Shown: positions 54,618 to 63,712, counted from the stretch's first letter. The stretch is DNA of 64,000 nt from JADHUC01 sp964623055 (GCA_964623055.1 CAZURK010000005.1:68505-132504); one strand, 5' to 3'. The notes: generated by a model not told the origin, from the letters alone. Program-made: numbers and translations.

Positions 54618-54686
54618 CTTCGTGATAACCCGAAGATAACGCCGCCGAGAGCTTCTGTCAAGCTTGTTCTTCGGCAAAACCCGAAG
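54618..54686 (-). promoter_or_regulatory. Candidate promoter and twin operators of blaI system 1
   Basis: On the minus strand, -35 TTGACA (54656-54661) and -10 TTATCT (54634-54639) are 16 bases apart. Two 18-base dyads of form CTTCG-N8-CGAAG flank it: CTTCGGCAAAACCCGAAG at 54669-54686, just upstream of -35, and CTTCGTGATAACCCGAAG at 54618-54635, over the end of -10 and the start site. They match at 15 of 18 positions and their starts are 51 bases apart. Two copies in a repressor-blocking position fit BlaI autoregulation. Confidence 0.7.
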
Positions 54687-54731
54687 ATTTCCGGCCACGA
54701 GACGCTGCTGGCCCAAAAGCCACTGCTCGCA

Positions 54732-56441
54732 TCATTCCAAGCTAGTTGCTTTCTCAAGCATGTCATCCAACGCACCGTGGCCGGCTACGTGGCCGGTCTT
54801 GTCGATCAGTATTGTGTAGGGGATGCCGCGGATGCGGTACCATGATCGGAGGGAGACGCCTTCTTTGGCGTCGGGTTTGACGTCGATCGTGACAGGGTAC
54901 TTGATGCCTTCGTCTGCGATCGCTTTCTTGACGGCATCGACATCGGCTTTGGCGTCGTGGATTCCGATGACGAGCGGATCGGAAGTTGAGGATTTGTTCA
55001 GGGTCACAAGAGTCCGGATGTCGTTATGGCAGGGGCCGCACCAAGTGGCCCAGAAGTTCAGCAGGATGACCTTTCCACGCAGGTTGCTGACTTCAAGTGG
55101 GGCGCTGTTGAACCACGTTACCTGAGGCAGTTCGGGAGCTTTCTGACCAACGCGTTTTTCGATCTGGGCAACCATTTCTTGGTAGGGAGCCAACCTCTCG
55201 CCCCGTTTCCGCCTCGCTTCCTCGGCAAGAGCCCGGATTTCCTCCTCCGTGAGATCCTTACGGAATTCGTACTCGGCGGGCGGGTCGAATCGCCAATCGT
55301 ACACCTTGCCTCCCTCAGGGATTTCGATGGTCAGCGACTGGTCGGATAGAACTTCATTGACTTGCAGCTCGGTAACTTCAGCCTCGTATCGGCGGACTTT
55401 GTAGGCGGTGTACTTGCCTGTCCTTTTGACGACGTCCCAATCAGGGTGGGTGGAGATTAATATGTAACGACGGGGCATCCAGCCGCCGGGAATGACCTCG
55501 ACGTAGTCGGTGGGATATATCTCCCTACGGACGTGCGTGTGAACAAAACGCTCTTCACCCAAACGCTTGTTCGCGGCATGACGCAGGTCAGGAGTGAGCG
55601 TGTCGAGCCAAGGTCGCCAGTCGCGCGTGGTGGCCAGTTCGATGTCGGCTACTTTTCGCATGGCCGCCAGATACAGCGACCTGTCTAGGTCGTTGGGGAT
55701 GCTAAAGCGTGTTCTGCGTCGCACGTGGTGATCAGCCGTGTCGATGTACAATCGCATCTTTCCTGCGCGAGATTCGACCACATGACACTCGCGCCCGTCG
55801 ACAAGCGATTTGCCCACGAAGCTGAAATCTACAGGACGCAAAAATCGCATGTGCCGTTCCTTCTCGTAGTCCCCGGGGTACCACCAAGCGCCACAGTCAT
55901 TTGCGACAAGCCCGCTGTAGACCCAGAGATTGCTTCGGCGCGTAGACAGGGTATATTTCTGCGACTTGTCGTAGATGCCATAGTTCTCACGGTCGCGCCA
56001 CGGGACTTTCTCGTGCACGGTCATGATCCGCCCGTCCCACGCGGTGACCATCCACTGGGACTCGGCATAGTCTTGGATACCTCGAACGCGTGTCTTGTCC
56101 CAGGCGATCTCCTGTTTCGTGTGACTCGTTTCCTTCCAGCCCTCTGGAGCACGGAGTTGCTCGAACTCCGCCGCAGAGGGTCGATGGGTCGATTTGCGAT
56201 CGGTCGGCTCGCTGTGCACCGTTCTCGTGCGGATGAAACAAGAATCGACTTGGCGGATCCAGGCTTCCGCCTCGTAGACCTCGCGGACCAGATCGGCAGC
56301 GATCGGCTGCTTCTGTGATGTTCCCGCTCCGCAAGTGGTTCTGTTTTGGCCGGTCGTTACGACGACCAGCACCATCGCAATCTGCCCCAGAGCCATCCCC
56401 GAACAGCCGGGTCGAACGCCACTGACCGCCACGTGATTCAT
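54732..56441 (-). CDS. TlpA-like thioredoxin-fold protein with long N-terminal extension
   Basis: 569 residues; GAGGGGGA precedes ATG 56441. A signal or anchor helix is at about 16-32 (ALGQIAMVLVVVTTG). Residues 60-400 are a beta-rich region with the sequence style of planctomycete lipoprotein-sorting-like domains (FVGKSLVDGRECHVVESRAGKMRLYIDT). The C-terminal 140 residues are a TlpA/ResA-type domain: QKAPELPQVTWFNSAPLEVSNLRGKVILLNFWATWCGPC, with the redox pair in WCGPC (467-471) and a cis-Pro in RGIPYTILID. It should act as a thiol-disulfide oxidoreductase outside the cytoplasm. It lies between the two BlaI/M56 pairs and follows the WD40 gene by 55 bases. Confidence 0.88.
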   Translation of the reverse strand: MNHVAVSGVRPGCSGMALGQIAMVLVVVTTGQNRTTCGAGTSQKQPIAADLVREVYEAEAWIRQVDSCFIRTRTVHSEPTDRKSTHRPSAAEFEQLRAPEGWKETSHTKQEIAWDKTRVRGIQDYAESQWMVTAWDGRIMTVHEKVPWRDRENYGIYDKSQKYTLSTRRSNLWVYSGLVANDCGAWWYPGDYEKERHMRFLRPVDFSFVGKSLVDGRECHVVESRAGKMRLYIDTADHHVRRRTRFSIPNDLDRSLYLAAMRKVADIELATTRDWRPWLDTLTPDLRHAANKRLGEERFVHTHVRREIYPTDYVEVIPGGWMPRRYILISTHPDWDVVKRTGKYTAYKVRRYEAEVTELQVNEVLSDQSLTIEIPEGGKVYDWRFDPPAEYEFRKDLTEEEIRALAEEARRKRGERLAPYQEMVAQIEKRVGQKAPELPQVTWFNSAPLEVSNLRGKVILLNFWATWCGPCHNDIRTLVTLNKSSTSDPLVIGIHDAKADVDAVKKAIADEGIKYPVTIDVKPDAKEGVSLRSWYRIRGIPYTILIDKTGHVAGHGALDDMLEKATSLE

Positions 56442-56496
56442 AGTTCATCCCCCTCGAAGAGAAATGGGTTCTAGACGAAAGCAGGCCGAAGACGTC

Positions 56497-58167
56497 TCAC
56501 GGCGCGACGGAGACCCGTTTGGCCAGGCGCGCGGCGGCCGCCTTGGCCTCTTGCGTCATCCGCGTCCCGGGAGGCCCCGCCGCGAGCTTTTCGAGCAACC
56601 GGCGTGCCTCCAGGTTCCCGATGAACTCCAGCGCTTCTACCGCCCGTATCTGGCGGACCGTATCCGGCGAGAGAGGGGCATCGTCCAGCAGAGCCAGCAA
56701 CGCGACCAGCCGCGCCCTTGCCTCCGCCGGCGGGTTGCCCGCGAGCGCCTTCTGGAGTGCGGGCGCGGCGAGGTCGCCCAGCGCCCGCAACTCTTTCGCC
56801 GCCTGTTGACGGGCCTGGAATTGGTTGTTATCCAGGTCCGCGATGAGTCGCTTGATCCGTTTGGCATCCACGGACTTCGTCTGCTGCTGAAGTTGTTGTC
56901 CCAAGAACGCGACCCCGTTGTCGGGCGACGAGACCAGCCGTCCCAGGGCAGCGTAAGCCGTCGCCGCGTCGCCTTGAAGTCCTCGCCAATCCGCATTGAG
57001 TTCTGTTGCGGAACGCTTTCTCAATTCGCCCCGCCGCCCGGTGATTCGGCTCACGTCCCAGATGTGTACTTCCTTGTCCAACCCACCCGAGACAATCGTC
57101 CGCCCGTCCCAGGAGAAGGCCACAGCCAAAACCCAGCGGGGGTGGCCTTCGAGGCGGCCGACCTCCTTGCCCGAGAGCAAGTCCCACAGCCGGACCGTGC
57201 CGTCGTCGCTTGCCGAGGCCAGGGTCCGGCCATCGGGAGAAAACGCGACCTCGTTTAGTCCCTTGGTGTGGCCGGTCAGCTCGGAGCGACGTTCTCCCGT
57301 CGCGGTTTCCCGCAGGGCGATGGTTCCGCGACCAATCGCGGCGAGTGTCCGACCGTCCGGAGAAAACGAGACGGTGCGGGGCGAGGCTGGCAACCCCATA
57401 AATTCCGAGCGACGCTCCTTCCCGGTCGCCACATCCCAAACACGGAGAACTTCAGGAGGCATTGCGCCGATATAGTTGTCGTCTCTCGGTATTGGGGCTA
57501 GGGATCCAATAGAGAGAAGAGTTTTTCCGTCGGGCGAGAATATCAGCCAGCGAATGGCGTCCTGCGGGCCGAGCATTTCGCGGACCGTCTTTCCAGTGGC
57601 GAAGTCATGGAGGCGGATGACGCCCCCACCTCCAAACCGCCCACTGCAAGCGATCATCTTGCCGTCAGGCGAGAGGGCAGCACAGCCTTCCTGGAAAACC
57701 CGCACTTCTTCCCCAGTGCGCCGGTTCCAAACGATTACGATTCTCCATACGCCATACAACGACGCTGCAACGATGAACTCGTTGTCGCGCGAGAACACGA
57801 TCTGGGTAAGATGCGCGGGTCTGCCGTCACGTGGAGATGTCACGTCCCAGCGGCGCACTTCTTCGCCCGTCTTCGCGTCCCACAGTCGGCCCGTGCCGTC
57901 CCAGGAGGCCGTGCCGATCCACCGACCGTCAGAGGAGTACGCGACCGAAGTCACGCGATCCCGGTGCCCCAGCAGCGAGCGGATCGGCCGACCCGAGGAC
58001 GATCGTTCCTCGCCCGATTCGACCGCGGCGGAGACTCGCACCGCGTCTTCAGGTTTGTTCTTGGTGGAATCCGAGCTATCGGCGCCCGTGGTCTTCTTTG
58101 GCACTTGCGTGATTGCCAGCGCAGCGAACAGAAACAACAGCAAGATTTGACTGGCACGAGTCATCAT
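56497..58167 (-). CDS. Secreted WD40-repeat protein with HEAT-like C-terminus
   Basis: 556 residues; GGGGAGGA is 5-12 bases before ATG 58167. Signal peptide LLLFLFAALAITQVPKKTTGA. Residues about 60-395 form seven or so WD40 blades (RDRVTSVAYSSDGRWIGTASWDGTGRLWDA; LNEVAFSPDGRTLASASDDGTVRLWDL; VLAVAFSWDGRTIVSGGLDKEVHIWDV). Residues 400-556 are helical (DAATAYAALGRLVSSPDNGVAFLGQQL; NNQFQARQQAAKELRALGDLAAPALQKAL), like one or two HEAT-type units. This combination recurs in planctomycetes. It is probably a protein-interaction scaffold outside the cytoplasm. It is downstream of the second M56 gene and upstream of the TlpA-like gene. Confidence 0.88.
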   Translation of the reverse strand: MMTRASQILLLFLFAALAITQVPKKTTGADSSDSTKNKPEDAVRVSAAVESGEERSSSGRPIRSLLGHRDRVTSVAYSSDGRWIGTASWDGTGRLWDAKTGEEVRRWDVTSPRDGRPAHLTQIVFSRDNEFIVAASLYGVWRIVIVWNRRTGEEVRVFQEGCAALSPDGKMIACSGRFGGGGVIRLHDFATGKTVREMLGPQDAIRWLIFSPDGKTLLSIGSLAPIPRDDNYIGAMPPEVLRVWDVATGKERRSEFMGLPASPRTVSFSPDGRTLAAIGRGTIALRETATGERRSELTGHTKGLNEVAFSPDGRTLASASDDGTVRLWDLLSGKEVGRLEGHPRWVLAVAFSWDGRTIVSGGLDKEVHIWDVSRITGRRGELRKRSATELNADWRGLQGDAATAYAALGRLVSSPDNGVAFLGQQLQQQTKSVDAKRIKRLIADLDNNQFQARQQAAKELRALGDLAAPALQKALAGNPPAEARARLVALLALLDDAPLSPDTVRQIRAVEALEFIGNLEARRLLEKLAAGPPGTRMTQEAKAAAARLAKRVSVAP

Positions 58168-58288
58168 ATTCCTCCCCTTGACCGGCTTTCTGCTCGTCGC
58201 CCCAGACTGGGCTCCATTCGTCGATGAACTCTGCGGCTGTGAAGAAGTGTAGTCTGCTCGCTCCGCGACAGTGCGCGTTTTGCGCGAC

Positions 58289-61200
58289 CTAGTCTATGCT
58301 CGATGCTGGCGGTAGCGGTTCGTCTGCTCGTTCTGTCTCCACGGTACTTCCGCTCAACTTGGAGCGTCGATCGCCTTCCGTTGCGGAAGCTCTGTTGCCA
58401 TCTTCGGCCCCGGCCACTCCGGTAATCTCGAATGTTCGTTCTTTGATCTGCAGCGGTTCCGTAAAGTCACCCTCGACGGAGATGCCTTCTCTGGATCTCG
58501 CCTGTCCCAGTCTTACCCGACCCGCAACCGACAAAACGTCGCCCGGTCTGGCGGGGATCCATGTCGTCGCCAGCGTGTGATCGACCTTTGACAGCTCTCC
58601 GAATCCGAGCGGCTCGCCGATGGTTTCCGCAACCTGACCCGGCTCCAGACGATACCTCACGGAGGTACTAATCCAAAACGCAATCGGAATGTGGCGGGCC
58701 TTGACTTTATCACCGCGTTGATTGCGAGCCTCCCAATCGGTCCATCCCCAGGGTTCGACACTGAACGTGACCGGCTCATTGCCCGAGTTGTGAAACACCA
58801 TTCTCCCGCCAACGGTCTCACCAGCTCGGGCCGAACGCTCCGGCTCAAAGACCCAGGCGACACGAAGTCCGTTTTCTGCAGCCTGACCGAACGGCAGTCC
58901 TTCAAGCTCGCCCGCGGTCGGCGTTCTTCCCGGTTTCGCTTTGTTGGCTGGCACGCCGCCCAGTTCGTCGTGGTATGCGAGATTGACAATCGGGAAGCTG
59001 TATTCCGCGAGATCAAGAACGTGAGCGAGCAATTCTTCCTGAGTCCACGTTTGCTTCGCGTCGATCGCCGCCTGCCAGGCTTCCAGACCGGGCTCATCTG
59101 ACTTCGGGTCCAGGACGCGTCTTCGCAGGGTGTCAAACACCGATGCCGGATAGGTGCCGTCCGCGTTGCGGCGATGCCGGACTTGATTCACGTAGATCTC
59201 TGCCCACTGCCTCGGGGTGCTCGCGTTCTCGACCTTTTCCTTGCTCATGTCGAACGGCTGATCTTTGAGGAACAGATATTTCTTACCCGTCGTAAGGTTG
59301 CCGACGTAGTCGCCGTCCAGCGGTGCAAGCTGCCTGCCCTTGCCGTCCTCCATCCGAGGAGTTCGCCAGGATTCGAAACTGAGTTGCAGGCGATACTCGC
59401 CCGTTGGTGCGACTATCGTGCTGTGAGTTACGTCTTCAAGCCCGTCCGCCTGTTCCTGAGTTTTGGCGATACCAAAGTTGCCGGCGCCCAGGACAATCGT
59501 CTGTTGCGGCTGGAGCGTGGTGCGAATCATCGTTGGGAAGCCACCACGTGTCACCGTTGGGCCCAGTTTGATGGGATTGCCAGCAGCGTCTTCGACGGTC
59601 AGCGAAGCGACAGACAGCCACATTGAACTGGCTAGCGTGATCGGTTTGTCGCTGACGTTTTGAATGTGCAGGAGAATATCCAGCTTTTGCCCGTGACCGT
59701 ACCATGGCAGGAAGGGCGACAGCGACATTGCGGCCTGCAACCCGTTGTCGGGCTCGCCCCAGTAAAGCATCGTCGGCGTGATAACAGGACGCGCGATCTG
59801 AAACTTCGTTGCCACGGACGCCACGTCGCCGGACCACGCGTTGAGCGTTTCGCTGGTGGGCTTGCGTTCCCGGAGGCGGTCAGCGACGCGTTTGTCGAGG
59901 CCGTGGTAATGCACGACCGCTGTGTACTTGCGGTACTTCAATCGCTGATACATCACACTGCTCCACTTTGCGGGACGAATCAGAAATCGGTGCAAACCGC
60001 CGGGAGCGATCTCTGAGATCAGACTGTTCACAGTCATGTCCGGAGCAACAAACTCAACGTCTGGGTATTCGACCTTCCTTCCGTCGGCGTCGAAGTATTC
60101 GATGGAAAACAGAAACTGACTGAACCAATTGGAGTTCGGCTTGCCACTGTATTTGCCGAAAGTGCTGCCGTACCGAGTGTCCAGAATGCGGATGGGCTTG
60201 TCCGAGACGTTTTCTATTTCGATAGCGAAGGCGACCTCTTCCTGCGTCTTGAACTTTCGCTGCTCGGCGTCCATGTCCACATCTTCTTCGCTCATATCGG
60301 CATGAACCGGAACGACTCGCATCCGCAACCCATTGACGGGCTCGCCCCATTCCGCTTCAACAGAACTCGTATCGTCGATCGCCGCGACTCCGCTGTTGCC
60401 CATGAAACTCATGGCCAAAACGGTTCCAACCAGGCAGACAAGCAGACAGAACGCGGTGCCTGCAGAAAGACCTGTGCGTTCGCTGGGTTGACCCGCAATA
60501 CGGCAGACTCGCGCGAGCAGCGATCCATCGGACGCTCCTAACGCGAGCACGGAACTTCGGCCTCGCAGTTCTTCGATAGCGATCAGTGCCCGACCGTATT
60601 CGCCTCGGTTTTCCATTACCCTGACCACTAGGTCGTCACAGCAGTGCTCTCGCTCGACACGAATCCGATGCGACAACCACCACACGGCGGGATGATAGAA
60701 GAACAGCGTCTCGATCAGGATTTGCAGCAGATTCACGAGGAAATCATGACGCCGAATGTGAGCCAACTCGTGTGCCAGAATCGCATCCAGTTGTGTCGCC
60801 GGAATGTTGGTCAACAGACTCACCGGCAACAGGATCACGGGCCGCAGGTAGCCAACCACCAACGGTGCCCGCGCGAGGCTGGACTCCAGGATTCGCACGC
60901 TTCGGTCGAGACCCAGTCGCTCCGATACGCGAGTCAGTGAAGCCAGCACTTCTTTCGACGCCGGCGCGACACCAACTCGCTTCAGCCGTCTCAAGGTAAG
61001 CCAGCCCATAAGCGGGCGAAGCGAACACAATACGACACCCAGCCCCCAGAAACCCACCGCCCAGGCCAGCCATGGCCGCAGGATCGCAGTCGCTCGCTCG
61101 GTCCATGTCGATCGGGGCGGAATGTCCTCCGGAGTGTTGAGGGCAAGTGCCGGTACCGCTTTGACAGCCTCGCTCACTTCGGCCGTTTCCTCCGTACTAT

Positions 61201-61528
61201 GCACAATCGACGTGTCAATCGGTTGGTCAACGACCGGTGGCGCATCGGCAATCGAGCTCTCCTGGTGGACCTCAGGGCGTACCGCAGCGGTCGTGGGTCC
61301 GCTTGACTGCAACATCCACGTTACGATCGGAAACACCATGGACAACACTAGCAGACCAATCAGAACGCCACAGCGGGCCTCGGCAGAACTTCGCCGCATC
61401 ACACGCATGACGACCGCTGCCAACAACGCAACCAGACTGAATTGCCACAGCGAGTGGACGAATACCCAACCGAGGTGCTCAATCACGGTTTCGGAAACAG
61501 GCACGCCGAATACAGCAACCGCGTTCAT
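58289..61528 (-). CDS. M56 (BlaR1-type) membrane metallopeptidase with large extracytoplasmic region, system 2
   Basis: 1079 residues; ATG 61528 overlaps the blaI stop (TGATG) and GGAGGG is within the blaI end, so the pair is translationally coupled. Four membrane helices lie in the first 400 residues. The metalloprotease motif HELAH is at 253-257 with REHCCDD (293-299). The following 650 residues form beta-rich domains of unknown type (ENVSDKPIRILDTRYG; IQNVSDKPITLASSMW; GETVGGRMVFHNSGNEPVTFSVEPWG), repeated Ig-like segments also seen in other planctomycete M56 proteins. No penicillin-binding sensor domain is present, so a beta-lactam signal is unlikely. It should inactivate the system 2 repressor on receiving an envelope cue. 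Confidence 0.9.
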   Translation of the reverse strand: MNAVAVFGVPVSETVIEHLGWVFVHSLWQFSLVALLAAVVMRVMRRSSAEARCGVLIGLLVLSMVFPIVTWMLQSSGPTTAAVRPEVHQESSIADAPPVVDQPIDTSIVHSTEETAEVSEAVKAVPALALNTPEDIPPRSTWTERATAILRPWLAWAVGFWGLGVVLCSLRPLMGWLTLRRLKRVGVAPASKEVLASLTRVSERLGLDRSVRILESSLARAPLVVGYLRPVILLPVSLLTNIPATQLDAILAHELAHIRRHDFLVNLLQILIETLFFYHPAVWWLSHRIRVEREHCCDDLVVRVMENRGEYGRALIAIEELRGRSSVLALGASDGSLLARVCRIAGQPSERTGLSAGTAFCLLVCLVGTVLAMSFMGNSGVAAIDDTSSVEAEWGEPVNGLRMRVVPVHADMSEEDVDMDAEQRKFKTQEEVAFAIEIENVSDKPIRILDTRYGSTFGKYSGKPNSNWFSQFLFSIEYFDADGRKVEYPDVEFVAPDMTVNSLISEIAPGGLHRFLIRPAKWSSVMYQRLKYRKYTAVVHYHGLDKRVADRLRERKPTSETLNAWSGDVASVATKFQIARPVITPTMLYWGEPDNGLQAAMSLSPFLPWYGHGQKLDILLHIQNVSDKPITLASSMWLSVASLTVEDAAGNPIKLGPTVTRGGFPTMIRTTLQPQQTIVLGAGNFGIAKTQEQADGLEDVTHSTIVAPTGEYRLQLSFESWRTPRMEDGKGRQLAPLDGDYVGNLTTGKKYLFLKDQPFDMSKEKVENASTPRQWAEIYVNQVRHRRNADGTYPASVFDTLRRRVLDPKSDEPGLEAWQAAIDAKQTWTQEELLAHVLDLAEYSFPIVNLAYHDELGGVPANKAKPGRTPTAGELEGLPFGQAAENGLRVAWVFEPERSARAGETVGGRMVFHNSGNEPVTFSVEPWGWTDWEARNQRGDKVKARHIPIAFWISTSVRYRLEPGQVAETIGEPLGFGELSKVDHTLATTWIPARPGDVLSVAGRVRLGQARSREGISVEGDFTEPLQIKERTFEITGVAGAEDGNRASATEGDRRSKLSGSTVETERADEPLPPASSID

Positions 61529-61917
61529 CACTTACCCTCCATTTCGTCGAGTAACCGTCGCGCTTCGTCGATTTCCTGCTGTGAGGCCTTCCCGCTGGAA
61601 AGTGCCTGCAACACCAGGCTCATTGCCGAACCTTCGTAAACCTTGTCAATCAGTTCAGCGAGAAACTTCTTGGCAGCTCGCTCGCGTGTGATCGCAGCTC
61701 GCCAGATATGCGGCTTTGCATCTTCTTTCCGTTTGACCAGCCCTTTATTCAGCATCACCGACAGCATTTTCACGGTGGTCGAGTAGTTCGTCCCCTTCGC
61801 CGCTGCCAGTCTTTCATGCACGGCGCGTACAGGACTAGGCCCGAGTTCCCAGAGAATCCGCAAAATCTCCAACTCGACAGCCGTTGGTTGAGCCGAACCA
61901 AGTTCACGCATTTCCAA
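61528..61917 (-). CDS. BlaI/MecI-family transcriptional repressor, system 2
   Basis: 129 residues. Winged-helix part: PTAVELEILRILWELGPSPVRAVHERLAAAKGTNYSTTVKMLSVMLNKGLVKRKEDAKPHIWRAA. The C-terminal dimerisation and cleavage region includes AKKFLAELIDKVYEGSAMSLVLQALSSGKASQQEIDEAR. It shares the fold of the system 1 repressor, but the recognition helix (TNYSTTVKMLSVML versus HTSAITALNTMF) differs, in line with different dyads upstream. It is co-translated with the M56 gene. A strong promoter with two dyads lies at 61955-62005. Confidence 0.93.
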   Translation of the reverse strand: MEMRELGSAQPTAVELEILRILWELGPSPVRAVHERLAAAKGTNYSTTVKMLSVMLNKGLVKRKEDAKPHIWRAAITRERAAKKFLAELIDKVYEGSAMSLVLQALSSGKASQQEIDEARRLLDEMEGK

Positions 61918-61954
61918 GCCTCCACACGGGCACCTGCAAAATCGCCTGGCGTAA

Positions 61955-62005
61955 AGCGAAAGCTTTCGCTAGCCACAATTATAGCGAAGCCTTTCGCTAG
62001 TGCAA
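61955..62005 (-). promoter_or_regulatory. Candidate promoter and twin operators of blaI system 2
   Basis: On the minus strand, -35 TTGCAC (62000-62005) and a consensus -10 TATAAT (61978-61983) are 16 bases apart. A near-palindrome, AGCGAAGCCTTTCGCT (61983-61998), fills the spacer, and a perfect palindrome, AGCGAAAGCTTTCGCT (61955-61970), lies just after the expected start site. Their starts are 28 bases apart. This is the layout of autorepressed blaI/mecI promoters. REP-like units elsewhere in the window share CGAAAG/CTTTCG words, so a repeat origin is possible. Confidence 0.75.
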
Positions 62006-62250
62006 GCGAAAAATTGAGAATTCGATCGCGAGAGAAACGTCATTTAGATCTTTGCCACAGCCTCGCGCACGGAGGCGAGGCACGACGCCCGCACTTTGGA
62101 TTTCTACGAACGGCTGACTTCGGTGTGCGCCACCGAATGCTCCGTGCGCATTGTCGTTTCCTACGACCGTCGTGAACCGACGCCGGTTAGCACACTACTT
62201 CTGGTGACAGTTGGGGGCGACCGACGCGAGACGGCAGGTTTTGGCTCTCA

Positions 62251-62380
62251 GAACGTGTTTTGAAATTGCCGTGCGTTCATGTCTTGCCAGTACGATGGGC
62301 CTCCGAGCCCGTCGAAAACCAGCATCTTACCCACGATCGACGGCTTCGGAGAGCCATCGTACGAATTTCAAAACACGTTC
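62251..62380. repeat. 130-bp element with perfect 17-bp terminal inverted repeats
   Basis: GAACGTGTTTTGAAATT (62251-62267) and its exact complement (62364-62380) enclose an inner imperfect inverted repeat starting GTACGATGGGCCTCCGAGCC (62290) and ending GAGAGCCATCGTAC (62362). The inner left arm matches copy C at 54533 over about 25 bases. It ends 6 bases before the stop of the BNR-propeller gene. The stretch 62006-62250 shows no other feature. Confidence 0.8.
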
Positions 62381-62385
62381 ACAGC

Positions 62386-63660
62386 TCAGGATACCGGCTT
62401 GATGAAAAGCACTTCGGCGCGGTTCATCCATCTTTCGCGCAGGCAGAGGCGGAACCAGCCTTCGCTGTTCCGTGGGTTGACGCGCACGCCGGAGCGGTCG
62501 CCGAACTGCTTCAGGTCGTACTGTGCCCAGGTCTTGCCGAGGTCGGGGGAGAAGATGAAGCCGGTGTCGCAGGGGTTGGCGCCGCCGTATTCCGGGACCA
62601 CGATCACTCCGTCGTCGACGGTCATCGCAGCCAGTTCGTACTTGGCATCGAAAATCCGCGTGTGCTTTGTTTTGTCGGCCAGATCGGCCGGGTCGCAGCG
62701 GAAAATGCCGCGGTCGTAGGGCTCGTCGGGTGCCTTCGGGCCGTTGGCATCGGCGACCCAGTAGACCTGACCATCGACGAAATTGATGCCGCCGGATTTG
62801 TAGCGTGAGTTGGCGTCCGACGACACTTGCACCTGCCAGTCCCACGAGTCCGCCGCGGCGTCGTAAGTGCCGCGCAGCCAGTGGCATTCCAGGCCGTGGC
62901 CCTTACGGCGGTCGAGGTCACCGGTACAGGCGTAAAAGGCCTTTTCGGCCGGGTTGTAGGCCACGGAGTGGACGTGGCGACAGAGGACCGGGTTGTCGGG
63001 ATCGCCGAGGAAGGTTGCGGGGTCAGCGCCTCGTTGCTGGAAGTGGGGATTCCGCCCGAACGCGTAGGCGATCTTCACGGTCTCGCCCTGGTCGGTCGAG
63101 TAGTAAATGTTCGACGGCGCCGCGCCGTGTCGTACATTGCAGTAGTTGCCCCAGATCAGCATCTCCCCGCCATCGATGTCGAAGGCGTGAATCCCATCGA
63201 GGGAATAGAAATACGAGCCGGGTCTCTGGGGATCAGTCGGGGTGTGCGGCAGATAGGCGTTGCCGTCGCGATCTTTGACAATGAGTTCTCGGTAAGTCTT
63301 GAGGTTGTCGGTGCTCACGTAGATTTTCGTCAGCGTGGCGAAGACGATATTCCCGTTCGCGAGGATGCTGCTGAACATGATGTTCTCGGCATCGGCGAAG
63401 TCGGCGCTGCGCGCCCACGTCTTGGCGTTGTCTTCGGAGAGCAAGACCTTTCGGTCGCCGATTGCGAAGGCTTTGTTGTCGCGCTGGGAATCGATGTACG
63501 GACCGTCGGCCGGTGCGAGCCGGTACAAGAAGTGATCGGTTCTACCCACGCCATCCGTCGCGGCGAATCCGCTGGTGCGGGGGAGCAGAATGCTGCCGGC
63601 AGCGGTGGCTGCCGCGGTGGCAAGGAATTGGCGGCGGGTTGCGAGTGTGTCGTTTTTCAT
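62386..63660 (-). CDS. Tat-exported BNR/Asp-box propeller protein (sialidase-like fold)
   Basis: 424 residues from ATG 63660. The twin-arginine signal is ATRRQFLATAAATAAGSILL. The mature part carries Asp-box-like turns of the six-bladed sialidase propeller type: LLSEDNAKTWARS, YYSTDQGETVKIA and FSPDLGKTWAQYD. The catalytic residues of true sialidases (the Arg triad and Tyr/Glu pair) were not identifiable, so this is best read as a propeller of unknown activity. The 41 upstream codons that remain open cross a REP element and are not included. It is followed downstream by the 130-bp element. Confidence 0.75.
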   Translation of the reverse strand: MKNDTLATRRQFLATAAATAAGSILLPRTSGFAATDGVGRTDHFLYRLAPADGPYIDSQRDNKAFAIGDRKVLLSEDNAKTWARSADFADAENIMFSSILANGNIVFATLTKIYVSTDNLKTYRELIVKDRDGNAYLPHTPTDPQRPGSYFYSLDGIHAFDIDGGEMLIWGNYCNVRHGAAPSNIYYSTDQGETVKIAYAFGRNPHFQQRGADPATFLGDPDNPVLCRHVHSVAYNPAEKAFYACTGDLDRRKGHGLECHWLRGTYDAAADSWDWQVQVSSDANSRYKSGGINFVDGQVYWVADANGPKAPDEPYDRGIFRCDPADLADKTKHTRIFDAKYELAAMTVDDGVIVVPEYGGANPCDTGFIFSPDLGKTWAQYDLKQFGDRSGVRVNPRNSEGWFRLCLRERWMNRAEVLFIKPVS

Positions 63661-63712
63661 TTCAATTCCACAGTTTGCAGATCCAGTAAGCACCGTTCGA
63701 GAAGTACCAGTC

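Noticed and set aside
46817..61917. Beta-lactam resistance bla/mec system
   Set aside because: The repressor and protease parts match, but there is no beta-lactamase, no PBP2a and no penicillin-binding sensor domain.
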